From Kineococcus aurantiacus (GTDB lineage: Bacteria > Actinomycetota > Actinomycetes > Actinomycetales > Kineococcaceae), in the NCBI RefSeq assembly GCF_013409345.1, contig NZ_JACCBB010000001.1, positions 3,906,001 to 3,970,000 on the forward strand: 64,000 nt of DNA, given 5' to 3'. Position 1 is the first letter of the stretch. Every line of letters starts with the position of its first letter. The notes under the pieces were generated by a model. That model did not search any database and was not told the origin of the DNA. It saw only the letters and a program-made list of their open reading frames with translations. Shown here piece by piece: positions 38,872-49,878 of the stretch. The translations under genes were made by a program, and so were the position numbers.

Positions 38872-39378
38872 ATGTCCGGTGCGACGACCCGCGGCGTGCT
38901 CTTCGTGCACTCCGCACCGCGAGCGCTCGTCCCGCACATCGAGTGGGCAGCCGGCGGTGTCCTCGGCGTGCGTGCGTCCTTCGACTGGACGAGCCAGCCG
39001 GTCGCTCCGGGCTGCCTGCGGGCGGAGTACTCCTGGCAGGCGCCGCAGGGCAGCGGTGCGCTCCTGGCGTCCGCGCTGCGCGGCTGGGCCCACCTGCGCT
39101 TCGAGGTGACCGAGGAACCCTCCCAGGGCTGCGACGGCGGCCGCTGGAGCCACACCCCGGCGCTGGGCATCTTCCACGCCGTGACCGACGTCCACGGCAA
39201 CACCCACGTCCCCGAGGACCGCATCCACGCCGCCATGGAGCTGCTGACGGTCGGCGACGCCGCCGGCGCCCGCCGCGCCCTCGCCCTGGCCGTCGGGGAG
39301 GCCTGGGACTGCGAGCTCGAGGCCTTCCGCCACGCCGGGGACGACACCCCCGTGCGCTGGCTGCACCAGGTCGGCTGA
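38872..39378 (+). CDS. DUF3145 family protein
   Basis: 168 residues beginning MSGATTRGVLFVHSAPRALVPHIEWA, followed by SFDWTSQPVAPG, EYSWQAPQGSGA and LHQVG at the end, all typical of DUF3145. The family is restricted to actinobacteria and habitually adjoins fabF, as here (convergent, 100 bases apart). Its function is unproven; the location hints at lipid or acetyl-CoA metabolism. ATG 38872 has AGGAG seven bases upstream; the frame extends back to 38821 without family-like sequence. Confidence 0.88.
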   Translation: MSGATTRGVLFVHSAPRALVPHIEWAAGGVLGVRASFDWTSQPVAPGCLRAEYSWQAPQGSGALLASALRGWAHLRFEVTEEPSQGCDGGRWSHTPALGIFHAVTDVHGNTHVPEDRIHAAMELLTVGDAAGARRALALAVGEAWDCELEAFRHAGDDTPVRWLHQVG

Positions 39379-39415
39379 CCCCGCCCAGCCCGCACCGCCC
39401 ACCCCGCACGCGGCA

Positions 39416-39468
39416 GCGCGGGGTGCGCGGCCCCCGGATCGTCGTCCGGGAGGCCCCGCACCCCGCGC
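39416..39468. terminator. Bidirectional terminator between DUF3145 and fabF
   Basis: A 12-base perfect stem (39416-39427 with 39457-39468) encloses a second hairpin (CCGGA...TCCGG). It lies between convergent genes. Confidence 0.7.
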
Positions 39469-39480
39469 GGGGGACCCGCG

Positions 39481-40758
39481 TCAGCGGGCGGCGAACACCG
39501 CGCTGACGTTGTGGCCGCCGAAGCCGAAGGCGTTGTTCAGGCCCACGAGCGTCCCCGTCGCCGGCAGCGGGCGCGACTCCTTGCGGACCACGTCGAGCGT
39601 GACCTCCGGGTCGAGGTCGTCGACGTTGATCGTCGGGGGGGCCATCCGGTCGCGCAGCGCCAGGATCGTGAAGATGCTCTCCACGGCCCCGGCCGCCCCC
39701 AGCAGGTGGCCCGTCATCGACTTCGTCGCCGAGACCGCGATGCCGTCCACGGCGTCGCCCAGGGCCAGGCGCAGGCCCTTGTCCTCGGCCACGTCCCCGA
39801 CGGGGGTCGAGGTGGCGTGGGCGTTGACGTGGACGATGTCGCGCGGGGACAGCCCGGCCTGGCTCAGCGCGTCGCGGATCGCGCGGCTCACACCGGCGCC
39901 CTCGGGCTCGGGGGCCGCGACGTGGTAGGCGTCCGCCGACAGCCCGGCGCCCAGGAGCTCGGCGTGGATGCGCGCCCCGCGGGCCGTGGCGTGCTCCTCC
40001 GACTCCAGGACCAGGATCCCGGCGCCCTCGCCCAGGACGAACCCGTCGCGGGCGGTGTCGAAGGGCCGCGAGGCGCGCTCGGGGTCCTCGTTGCGCCGGG
40101 ACATGGCGTGCATGGAGGTGAAGGAGGCGATCGGCAGCGGGTGGATCGCCGCCTCCGTGCCGCCGCACAGGACGATGTCGGCGCGCCCGGAGCGGATCAT
40201 GTCCGCCCCGTACGCGATGGCCTCGGCCCCGGACGCGCACGCGCTGACGGGGGTGTGGGCCCCGGCGCGGGCGGTGAACTCGATGCTGATGGCCGCCGTC
40301 GGGCCGTTGGCCATGAGCATCGGCACGGTCAGGGGCAGGACGCGGCGGGCGCCCTTCTCCTTGAGCGTGTCGTAGGCGGTCAGCAGGGTCCAGATGCCGC
40401 CGATCCCGGTCGCGACGACCGAGCCCAGCCGCAGCGGGTCCACCTCGGGGGAGCCGGCGTCGGCCCACGCCTCGCGGGCGGCGATGACCGCGAACTGCTG
40501 GGAGGGGTCCAGGCGCTTGATCTCCCGGCGCTCCAGCACGCTGTCGGCGCGCACGGCGGCCTGGGCGGCGAACGTCACGGGCAGCTCGAACTCGTCGATC
40601 CACGCGTCGGTGATCGGTCGCGCACCGGAGCGGCCGGCCAGCGCGGCCTCCCAGCTGGTGCGGACGTCGCCGCCGAGCGGTGTCGTGGCCCCCAGCCCGG
40701 TGACGACGACGCGACGCGACGAACTCGTGGAGGTCGACGGGGTCGTGGTCATGGTCAT
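39481..40758 (-). CDS. fabF: Beta-ketoacyl-ACP synthase II
   Basis: 425-residue condensing enzyme extending acyl-ACP with malonyl-ACP. The nucleophile C174 is in VSACASGAEA, with catalytic His residues in HVNAHATSTPVGD and KSMTGHLLGAAG, and the end NNAFGFGGHN is typical. ATG 40758 is used, with a second in-frame ATG at 40752. Last gene of the fab row, separated from acpP by a strong hairpin that may lower its level relative to acpP. Confidence 0.97.
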   Translation of the reverse strand: MTMTTTPSTSTSSSRRVVVTGLGATTPLGGDVRTSWEAALAGRSGARPITDAWIDEFELPVTFAAQAAVRADSVLERREIKRLDPSQQFAVIAAREAWADAGSPEVDPLRLGSVVATGIGGIWTLLTAYDTLKEKGARRVLPLTVPMLMANGPTAAISIEFTARAGAHTPVSACASGAEAIAYGADMIRSGRADIVLCGGTEAAIHPLPIASFTSMHAMSRRNEDPERASRPFDTARDGFVLGEGAGILVLESEEHATARGARIHAELLGAGLSADAYHVAAPEPEGAGVSRAIRDALSQAGLSPRDIVHVNAHATSTPVGDVAEDKGLRLALGDAVDGIAVSATKSMTGHLLGAAGAVESIFTILALRDRMAPPTINVDDLDPEVTLDVVRKESRPLPATGTLVGLNNAFGFGGHNVSAVFAAR

Positions 40759-40806
40759 GGTCGGTCAGCTCCTCCTGGAACTCAGACGGCGTGGGTGGTG
40801 CAGGGG

Positions 40807-40832
40807 GGCCGGCCCGCGGGTGCGGGCCGGCC
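40807..40832 (-). terminator. 11-bp perfect hairpin between acpP and fabF
   Basis: GGCCGGCCCGC (40807-40817) pairs with 40822-40832 around a 4-base loop. It lies inside the operon directly after acpP, so it is probably a partial terminator or mRNA 3'-end stabiliser that sets a high acpP:fabF ratio. Confidence 0.65.
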
Positions 40833-40843
40833 GGGGGTGCTCG

Positions 40844-41089
40844 TCAGCCCTGGGCCTGGGAGATGTAGGCGACGGCGTCGCCCACGGTGCGCAGGTTCTT
40901 GACGTCCTCGTCGGGGATGCGGACGCCGAACTTCTCCTCGGCGTTCACGACGATCGTCATCATCGACAGCGAGTCGATGTCGAGGTCGTCGGTGAAGGAC
41001 TTGTCCGACTCGACGCTGTCGGTGGGCAGGCCCGTCTCCTCGTTCACGATCTCGGCGAGACCGCTGAGGATCTCCTGCTCGCTGGCCAT
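40844..41089 (-). CDS. acpP: Acyl carrier protein
   Basis: 81-residue acidic four-helix carrier (MASEQEILSGLAEIV...). Ser40 in DLDIDSLSMM takes the 4'-phosphopantetheine arm. It carries growing fatty acyl chains for FabD, FabH and FabF, whose genes surround it. ATG 41089 is chosen although the frame is open further upstream. Hairpins lie on both sides of the gene. Confidence 0.97.
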   Translation of the reverse strand: MASEQEILSGLAEIVNEETGLPTDSVESDKSFTDDLDIDSLSMMTIVVNAEEKFGVRIPDEDVKNLRTVGDAVAYISQAQG

Positions 41090-41110
41090 GCGTGGCTCCA
41101 TCCGTGTGGA

Positions 41111-41132
41111 CGGTGACCCGGACGGGTCACCG
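41111..41132 (-). promoter_or_regulatory. Hairpin between fabH and acpP
   Basis: CGGTGACCC (41111-41119) pairs perfectly with GGGTCACCG (41124-41132) around GGAC. It precedes the acpP start by about 22 bases on the transcript and may define the 5' end of a processed acpP mRNA. Confidence 0.5.
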
Positions 41133-41177
41133 GAACGACCTGACCGCGGGGATCGCGGCCAGGAGAACAACAGCCGG

Positions 41178-42287
41178 CTACGGGAGCCGGACCACCTGGG
41201 CGGCGTAGGACAGGCCCGCGCCGTAACCGATCAGCAGCGCCAGGCCGCCGGAGGGGGCGTCCCCATCGGCCATGGCGCGTTCCACCGCCAGCGGGATCGA
41301 GGCCGCCGACGTGTTGCCCATGTCGACGATGTCGCGGGCCACGTGGACGGTCTCGGGCAGCTTGAGCTGCTTGACCATCGCGTCGATGATCCGCGCGTTG
41401 GCCTGGTGGGGGACGAAGACGTCGATCTGGTCGGCCGTGACGCCCGCGGCGTCGAGCGCGGCCTGGGCGACGGGAGCCATCTGCCACACCGCCCAGCGGA
41501 AGACCGACTGGCCCTGCTGCTCCAGGTAGGGCCAGCCGGGGGCCTGCCCGGGCTCCGACGCGGGCCCGGTCGCGGGCTCCGGCGTCAGCTCGGAGGCGGG
41601 CTCGGCCGCGGTCGCCGTGGCGATCGGGTCCGGGGAGGACGCCGCGGTGCCGTCGATGACGCCGCGCAGCTCGATCCAGGAGAACTTGCTCTTGATCAGC
41701 TCCGACTGGCCGCCGTCCGAGCCCCACACCGTCGGCCCGACGCCGACCTCGTCGGAGACCCCGACGACCGCGGCGCCGGCGCCGTCGGCGAACAGGAACG
41801 CCGTGGAACGGTCGTGCTTGTCGGTGAAGTCGGACAGCTTCTCGGCGCCCACGACCAGGACGTTGCGGGCCGTGCCGCCGCGCACGAGGTCGGTGGCCAG
41901 CGCGATGCCGTGGCAGAACCCGGCGCAGCCGGCGGAGATGTCGAAGGCGGCCGCGGGCGTCGCGCCGAGGCGGTGCGCGACGACCGCCGCGGCGGCGGGG
42001 GTCTGGTACGGGTAGGAGACCGTCGCCAGGATCACGGCGTCGACGTCGGACCCGGTCAGGCCGGCGGCGGCCAGCGCCTTGGCCCCGGCGTCCTCGCTCA
42101 TGTCGACCACGGAGACGTCCGGGGCCGCCCAGCGGCGGGCCTTGATCCCGGTGCGCTGCTGGATCCACTCGTCGGAGCTGTCGATCCAGGTGCACACCTC
42201 CTCGTTGTCGATGACCCGCGGCGGGCGGTGCGCACCGATGCCGAGGATGCGGGCCTCGCGCGTGGGGGCGTTGGTCAGAGCGGTCAC
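41178..42287 (-). CDS. fabH: Beta-ketoacyl-ACP synthase III with a 40-residue insertion
   Basis: Starter condensing enzyme joining acetyl- or branched acyl-CoA to malonyl-ACP. The triad is visible: C121 in DISAGCAGFCHG, His in FVPHQANARI and Asn in DMGNTSAASIP. Length is 369 residues against about 320-335 usual; residues about 211-250 are an Ala/Pro/Glu-rich low-complexity insertion (TAAEPASELTPEP...) just before the WPYLEQQGQSVFRW strand. GTG 42287 overlaps the fabD stop by four bases. Confidence 0.95.
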   Translation of the reverse strand: MTALTNAPTREARILGIGAHRPPRVIDNEEVCTWIDSSDEWIQQRTGIKARRWAAPDVSVVDMSEDAGAKALAAAGLTGSDVDAVILATVSYPYQTPAAAAVVAHRLGATPAAAFDISAGCAGFCHGIALATDLVRGGTARNVLVVGAEKLSDFTDKHDRSTAFLFADGAGAAVVGVSDEVGVGPTVWGSDGGQSELIKSKFSWIELRGVIDGTAASSPDPIATATAAEPASELTPEPATGPASEPGQAPGWPYLEQQGQSVFRWAVWQMAPVAQAALDAAGVTADQIDVFVPHQANARIIDAMVKQLKLPETVHVARDIVDMGNTSAASIPLAVERAMADGDAPSGGLALLIGYGAGLSYAAQVVRLP

Positions 42288-43246
42288 AGGGCGGCCTCCG
42301 TCGTGAGCGTGGCGGCCACGCCACCGTGGTCGGAGATCATGGCGCGGGCCTTGTCCAGGTCGTCCGGCGTCTTCAGCGCCAGCACGTCCACACCCTTCAG
42401 TGTGCGCTTGGCCAGGTTGGTCAACGTCCCCGCGGGGGGCACCTCGATCAGGCCGGTCACCCCCAGCCGGGCGAACGTCCCGGTCACGAGGTCCCAGCGC
42501 ACGGGGCGGGAGACCTGCGCGACGAGCCGGCGCAGGAACTGCGCGCCGTCGGTGACGAGCTCGCCGTCGGCGTTCGCGGCGACGGGCACGGCCGCGGTGC
42601 CGGGGTCGATGCCGGCGGCGAGCTGCTCCAGGGCGCCGACCGCGGGGGCCATGTGCTCGGTGTGGAAGGCGCCGGCCACCTGCAGGGGGATCACGCGGGC
42701 CTTCGCCGGGGGGTTCTCCGCCAGCGCCGCGAGGGCCTCCACGGTGCCCGCGGCGACGGTCTGCCCGCCGCCGTTGGCGTTGGCCGGGGTCAGCTGCAGC
42801 TCGGCCAGCCGCGCGGCGACCTCGTCGGGGTCGCCGCCCAGGACCGCGCTCATGCCCGTGGGCCGCGCGGCCGCGGCGGCCGCCATCCCGCGGCCCCGCT
42901 CGCGCACCAGCACGAGGGCCTGCTCGGGGGTCAGGGCGCCGGTGGCGGCGGCCGCGGTCAGCTCCCCGACGGAGTGCCCCGCAACGGCGGTGGCGGCGGC
43001 GGCCAGCTCGGCGGGGCCGGCGAACAGCTCGCGCAGGCCCAGCAGCCCCGCCGCCACGATGAGCGGCTGGGCGACGGCCGTGTCACGCAGGGTGTCGGCG
43101 TCCGACAGGGTGCCGTGCGCCACGAGGTCGTCGCCCACGACGGCCGAGGCCCACCGCAACCGGTCCGCCACACCCGGCAGTTCGAGCCAGGGGGCGAGGA
43201 AGCCGGGCGACTGGGAGCCCTGGCCGGGGAAGACGAAGACGAGCAC
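42284..43246 (-). CDS. fabD: Malonyl-CoA:ACP malonyltransferase
   Basis: 320-residue acyltransferase loading malonate on ACP. FPGQGSQ at the N-terminus, nucleophile Ser in VAGHSVGELTAAAA and catalytic His in GAFHTEHMAPAV are present. GTG 43246; coupled to fabH by GTGA. First enzyme gene of the fab row, 54 bases after the FasR-like regulator. Confidence 0.96.
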   Translation of the reverse strand: MLVFVFPGQGSQSPGFLAPWLELPGVADRLRWASAVVGDDLVAHGTLSDADTLRDTAVAQPLIVAAGLLGLRELFAGPAELAAAATAVAGHSVGELTAAAATGALTPEQALVLVRERGRGMAAAAAARPTGMSAVLGGDPDEVAARLAELQLTPANANGGGQTVAAGTVEALAALAENPPAKARVIPLQVAGAFHTEHMAPAVGALEQLAAGIDPGTAAVPVAANADGELVTDGAQFLRRLVAQVSRPVRWDLVTGTFARLGVTGLIEVPPAGTLTNLAKRTLKGVDVLALKTPDDLDKARAMISDHGGVAATLTTEAAL

Positions 43247-43300
43247 CCGCTCACCCTGCCTGCCGGGACCCCCCGGAGGCGGTGACGACGCTCACCGAGT

Positions 43301-44527
43301 TCACCCCCCAGACTTGTAGGGTTCCTCCAAGCGCGTGCTCCGGACGGGTGCGGTGGTCTGCGACAGCCGGCCCAGCGCCAGGGCGGTCTGCAGCACGAAG
43401 CGCTCCCGCGGTGCCGACGGCGTCCAGCCCGAGACCTCCGCGACCCGGCGCAGCCGGTAACGCACCGTGTTGGCGTGCACGTACAGCGACCGCGCGCACG
43501 CCTCCAGCGACCCGCCGTGGGCCAGGTAGGCCGTCAGCGTCTCCAGCAGCGCCCCGCCGGCCTCCACGAGCGGGGCGTAGGCGCGGTCGACCAGCGCCCG
43601 CCGGGCCGTCGCGTCCCCGGACAGCGCCCGCTCGGGCAGCAGGTCGTCGGCCAGCACGGGCCGGGGGGCCTCCGGCCACGCCCGCGCCGCGACCACGCCC
43701 GCCTGCGCCGCGCGGGCCGAGCGGGCCGCGACCGGCAGGCTGGCGACCGTGGGCCCCACCACCACGGGGCCGGGCCCGAACTCCGTGAGCGCCAGCCGCT
43801 CGGCGCTGGCGTGCGCGTCGGGCGTGCCCGAGAGCACCACCACGAGCCGATCGCCCTGGACGCCGACCAGGGCCTCCCCGCCGTCCTCGCGGGCCAGGGA
43901 GCGGATGCGGGCCACGGCCCCGGCGGACTCCTGCCCGGCGGCCTGGCCGATGACGACCGTCGTCGGGGCCACCGCCGTCCAGCCCAGGGCGGCGGCGCGG
44001 GAGGCGATGGTGTCCTCGCCGTCGCCGCGCAGGACGGCGTCGACGACGAGCGCCTCCAGGCGCGCGTCCCAGGCGCCGCGGGCCTCGGCGGCTCGGGCGT
44101 AGACGGCGGCCGCGGCGAAGGCGACCTCGCGGGAGTAGCGCAGCAGCGCCTCGCGGGCCAGGACCTGCTCGTGGGGTTCGCCGTCGCCCACGACGGCGTC
44201 CAGGCCCTCCTCCACGGCCGTGATGGCGGTGCGCACCAGCTCCACGGTCTGCTGCAGGGTCACCGACCGCATCAGCTCGCGCGGGGCCGCCCCGAAGACG
44301 GCCGTCCCGGCCAGCACGTCGGGGTCCGGTTCGGACAGCCAGCGCAGGAAGTCGCCGAACCCGGCCTGGGCGACCAGCCCCACCCAGGAGCGCTCGTCGG
44401 CGGGCAGGTCGCCGTACCAGGGGTGCGCCTGGTCGATGCGGGCGGTGATCGCCGACGCGAAGGACCCCTGCGCGGCCTCCAGGCGTCGGACCGTCTCGGG
44501 GGACAGCTCGGTCCTGTCGGCGGGCAC
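43301..44527 (-). CDS. fasR: PucR-family regulator of fatty acid synthesis (FasR-like)
   Basis: 408 residues. The C-terminal PucR helix-turn-helix is clear (YLAHGGSLEACARSLYVHAN, TVRYRLRRV), after a GGDEF-like central domain and a helical N-terminus. Streptomyces has the same gene order with a PucR-type activator (FasR) directly upstream of fabD-fabH-acpP-fabF; this gene is placed identically and ends 54 bases before fabD. It should activate the fab genes according to lipid precursor supply. Confidence 0.85.
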   Translation of the reverse strand: MPADRTELSPETVRRLEAAQGSFASAITARIDQAHPWYGDLPADERSWVGLVAQAGFGDFLRWLSEPDPDVLAGTAVFGAAPRELMRSVTLQQTVELVRTAITAVEEGLDAVVGDGEPHEQVLAREALLRYSREVAFAAAAVYARAAEARGAWDARLEALVVDAVLRGDGEDTIASRAAALGWTAVAPTTVVIGQAAGQESAGAVARIRSLAREDGGEALVGVQGDRLVVVLSGTPDAHASAERLALTEFGPGPVVVGPTVASLPVAARSARAAQAGVVAARAWPEAPRPVLADDLLPERALSGDATARRALVDRAYAPLVEAGGALLETLTAYLAHGGSLEACARSLYVHANTVRYRLRRVAEVSGWTPSAPRERFVLQTALALGRLSQTTAPVRSTRLEEPYKSGG

Positions 44528-44543
44528 CCTGCGAGCGTAGGGG

Positions 44544-44981
44544 TTACCAGTCGGGCAGCAGGTACGGGGCGAGGCACCACCGGACGGTCCGCAGCGCCGT
44601 GGCCGCGGTCAGCGCCACGGCGGCCACCACGGCCGCCAGGGCCAGGTCCGGCGGCAGCGCGGACCCGACGGCCAGGACCAGGGACCCCGACCCCAGGACC
44701 GGGGGCAGCAGCGCGGTGCGCAGCACCGTGTCCCACTGCACGCGCCGGTGCACCAGGTGCACGACCAGCGCCGTCACGGCCTGCGTCAGGACGCCGGCCA
44801 CCAGCCCGACGAGGACGCCGGCGTAGACCGGCACGGCGTCCCAGCGGTCCAGCGGCAGGCCCGAGCCGAGGACGGCGCCGGTGGCGCCGCCCACCAGGCC
44901 GCCGCCGACGGCGCCGACCAGCAGCAACCGCCCGAGGACGGTGATCCCCACCTCCTCGGGCAGCAGCTGCCGGGCCCTCAC
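44544..44981 (-). CDS. Small membrane protein, unknown function (145 aa)
   Basis: Four hydrophobic segments (for example LLLVGAVGGGLVGGATGAVLG, VYAGVLVGLVAGVLTQAV, LALAAVVAAVALTAATAL) with short polar loops make this an integral membrane protein. Family not recognised. GTG 44981 lies 12 bases after the aceE stop and the stop 16 bases before fasR, so it bridges aceE and the fab genes in one transcription direction. Confidence 0.65.
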   Translation of the reverse strand: MRARQLLPEEVGITVLGRLLLVGAVGGGLVGGATGAVLGSGLPLDRWDAVPVYAGVLVGLVAGVLTQAVTALVVHLVHRRVQWDTVLRTALLPPVLGSGSLVLAVGSALPPDLALAAVVAAVALTAATALRTVRWCLAPYLLPDW

Positions 44982-44993
44982 CGGCCGCTCACC

Positions 44994-47747
<2,754 letters not shown>

Positions 47748-47820
47748 GGTGGTGGTCCTCCCGCATTCGTCGAGGGTCCCCCGCGGCCGGGTGGGGGCGC
47801 GTCGGACCCATTTGGTGGGT

Positions 47821-48696
47821 TCAGGTTAGGACGGACGTCGGACGCGGACCCACCCCGGTCCCCGCCGGGCGCGCGACCCGGTGCTCACCGGCGTAGACGT
47901 TCGCCCGCGGGGGCCGCACGAAGCCGAGCAGCGTCATGCCCGCCTCCCGGGCCAGGGACACCGCCAGCGACGACGGCGCGGACACCGCGGCGAGCACCGG
48001 CACCCCGGCCATCGCCGCCTTCTGCACGAGCTCGAACGAGGCGCGGCCGGAGACGACGAGCACGGTGGCGCGCAGCGGCAGCCGCCCCTCGCGCAGGCCC
48101 CAGCCCACGACCTTGTCGACGGCGTTGTGCCGCCCCACGTCCTCGCGCAGGCACAGCAGCTCGCCGTCGGCGGTGAACAGGCCGGCGGCGTGCAGGCCGC
48201 CGGTGCGCTCGAAGGTGGCCTGCGCGGCCCGCAGCGCGGCCGGCAGCCCGGCGAGGACGTCCGGGCCCACCTCGACGCGGTCGTCGTGCAGCGGGGCGGG
48301 CACCCGGGCCAGGACGTCGCCGACGCTGAGGGAGCCGCACACCCCGCAGGCCGAGGTCGTCGTGAACGGGCGCGCCACGCGCTCGCCGGCCAGGCGGCTG
48401 CCGGCGCGCGCGGTGACGCGCAGCAGGTTGTGCGTCGGCTCCCCGTCCGGCCCGGTGCCCGCGCAGTGCCGCATGGCCACCACGTCGCCCGCGTCGTGCA
48501 GCAGGCCCTCGGCGTGCAGGAAGCCCAGCGCCAGCTCCACGTCGTGGCCCGGCGTGCGCATCGTGACCGTCAGCTCGCGGCCGTCGACCTCCAGCTGCAG
48601 CGGCTCCTCCACGGCGAGGGTGTCGGGACGTTCGGACGCCGACCCCGCGTCGAGGTCCAGCCGGACCGTGCGCGTGCGGACCGAGGAGATCGCCAC
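47821..48696 (-). CDS. fdhD: FdhD, molybdenum-cofactor sulfurtransferase for bis-MGD enzymes
   Basis: 291 residues with the active Cys pair in [11 protein letters not shown] and [17 protein letters not shown], ending [15 protein letters not shown]. FdhD passes sulfur from IscS to the Mo-bis-MGD cofactor of formate dehydrogenases. The window's only Mo enzyme is the nitrate reductase fusion, so the target lies elsewhere or is that enzyme. GTG 48696; divergent from DUF3052, 73 bases upstream of aceE on the same strand. Confidence 0.95.
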   Translation of the reverse strand: MAISSVRTRTVRLDLDAGSASERPDTLAVEEPLQLEVDGRELTVTMRTPGHDVELALGFLHAEGLLHDAGDVVAMRHCAGTGPDGEPTHNLLRVTARAGSRLAGERVARPFTTTSACGVCGSLSVGDVLARVPAPLHDDRVEVGPDVLAGLPAALRAAQATFERTGGLHAAGLFTADGELLCLREDVGRHNAVDKVVGWGLREGRLPLRATVLVVSGRASFELVQKAAMAGVPVLAAVSAPSSLAVSLAREAGMTLLGFVRPPRANVYAGEHRVARPAGTGVGPRPTSVLT

Positions 48697-48870
48697 CGCT
48701 CCACTGTCTCACCGGTGCCCCCGCGGGGCCCGCGAGAGGGGTCGTGGTCGCGCCGACCGCGCTCCGTCTTGCGCCGAGCACCGTTCCTCCGCTCCACTAG
48801 GAGGTCAAGAGCGTCAGCGTCGGCTCCCGGGGCAGCGCCCCCGGGGGGCATCGAGGAAGGTAGGACATCA

Positions 48871-49299
48871 GTGGGTGCGACCGCGGACCCTGCGGCGGAT
48901 GTGGCCGCAGCGGCCAAGCTCGGCTTCAAGCCTGGGCAACTGGTCCAGGAGTTCGGCTGGGACGAGCAGGTCGACGAGGACTTCCGGGCGGCCGTCGAGG
49001 AGATCGTCGGCAGCGAGCTGCTCGACGAGGACGCCGACGACGTCGCCGACGTGGTCCTTTGCTGGTACCGCGAGGGGGACGGCGACCTGGTCGACGCCCT
49101 GGTGGACTCCATCACCAACCTCGCCGACGGCGGCATCGTCTGGCTCCTGACCCCCAAGAAGGGACGCCCGGGCAGCGTCAACGCCTCCGAGATCGACGAG
49201 GCGGCGCCCACGGCGGGCCTGCACGCGACCTCCAGCGTGAGCGCGAGCGCGAACTGGGCGGGGACCCGGATGACCACGCCGAAGAGCGGGCGCCGCTGA
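48871..49299 (+). CDS. DUF3052 family protein
   Basis: 142 residues; LGFKPGQLVQEFGWDEQVDED, ADVVLCWYREGDGDLVDAL and GGIVWLLTPKKGRPG are typical of DUF3052, a small actinobacterial family found near aceE (Rv2239c type). Structure is probably a methyltransferase-like or Rossmann-like fold without known activity. GTG 48871 has GGAAGG upstream. The peroxiredoxin gene starts two bases after its stop, so they form an operon. A 7-base hairpin (48826-48845) sits in the 5' region. Confidence 0.87.
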   Translation: MGATADPAADVAAAAKLGFKPGQLVQEFGWDEQVDEDFRAAVEEIVGSELLDEDADDVADVVLCWYREGDGDLVDALVDSITNLADGGIVWLLTPKKGRPGSVNASEIDEAAPTAGLHATSSVSASANWAGTRMTTPKSGRR

Positions 49300-49301
49300 A
49301 C

Positions 49302-49811
49302 GTGGCGGTCGGGGACGCCTTCCCCGTCCCCGACACCGTCCTGGCCGACCAGCACGGCGACCGGCTCGCGCTGCGCGAGCTGTGGGAGCAGGGTCCCGCG
49401 CTGCTGGTCTGCGTGCCCGCGGCCTTCTCCACCCACTGCACGGCCGAGCTGGGCGCCCTCGCCTTCGAGGTCGACCGGTTCGACGAGGCCGGGGTGCAGC
49501 TGGCCGCGCTGTCGTGCGACCCCGTGCCCGCGCTGCGGGCCTGGGGCGAGGACCGCGTCTACCCGTTCCCGCTGCTCAGCGACTTCTGGCCGCACGGTCA
49601 GGTGTGCCGGGCGCTGGGGGCCTTCGACGCCGAGCTCGGGGTGGCGCGCCGGCTGTCGCTGCTGGTGGTGGACGGGCGGGTGCGCTGGGTCCTGCGCGGC
49701 GAGCACGGGGCGCCGCGGCCGCTGAAGGCGCACCTGGCGGCCCTGGAGGCGCTGGGGGCGGAGCCGGGGGTGGGCCCGGCCGGTCTCGAACCGACGACAC
49801 CCGCGGTGTAA
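49302..49811 (+). CDS. AhpE-like one-Cys peroxiredoxin
   Basis: 169-residue thiol peroxidase of the AhpE/BCP class: VGDAFPVPDTVLADQHGDRLAL, then peroxidatic Cys in FSTHCTAEL (motif FSxxCTxEL), followed by DPVPALRAWGEDRVYPFPLLSDFWP. The Pro usually found three residues before Cys as PxxxT/SxxC is VPAAFSTHC. GTG 49302 follows DUF3052 by two bases. The last 14 residues (GPAGLEPTTPAV) are encoded on the strand opposite tRNA-Val and the stop codon falls in the tRNA's anticodon loop. Confidence 0.87.
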   Translation: MAVGDAFPVPDTVLADQHGDRLALRELWEQGPALLVCVPAAFSTHCTAELGALAFEVDRFDEAGVQLAALSCDPVPALRAWGEDRVYPFPLLSDFWPHGQVCRALGAFDAELGVARRLSLLVVDGRVRWVLRGEHGAPRPLKAHLAALEALGAEPGVGPAGLEPTTPAV

Positions 49812-49843
49812 ACGCGGTGCTCTACCAACTGAGCTACAGGCCC
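49771..49843 (-). tRNA. tRNA-Val (anticodon UAC)
   Basis: The minus strand folds to a full 73-base cloverleaf: acceptor GGGCCTG with CGGGCCC, D-arm GCTC/GAGC, anticodon stem CCGCG/CGCGG with loop TTTACAC (anticodon TAC), 5-base variable loop, T-arm GTCGG/CCGGC with loop TTCGAGA, discriminator A. CCA is not encoded. It overlaps the 3' end of the peroxiredoxin gene on the other strand. Confidence 0.95.
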
Positions 49844-49864
49844 CTGCGGGACCACGGTAGCCGT

Positions 49865-49870
49865 TAGTGT
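49865..49870 (+). promoter_or_regulatory. -10 element before the Nif3 gene
   Basis: TAGTGT lies eight bases before GTG 49879 with no ribosome-binding site between them, suggesting a leaderless or nearly leaderless transcript. Confidence 0.4.
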
Positions 49871-49878
49871 CGTGACCC

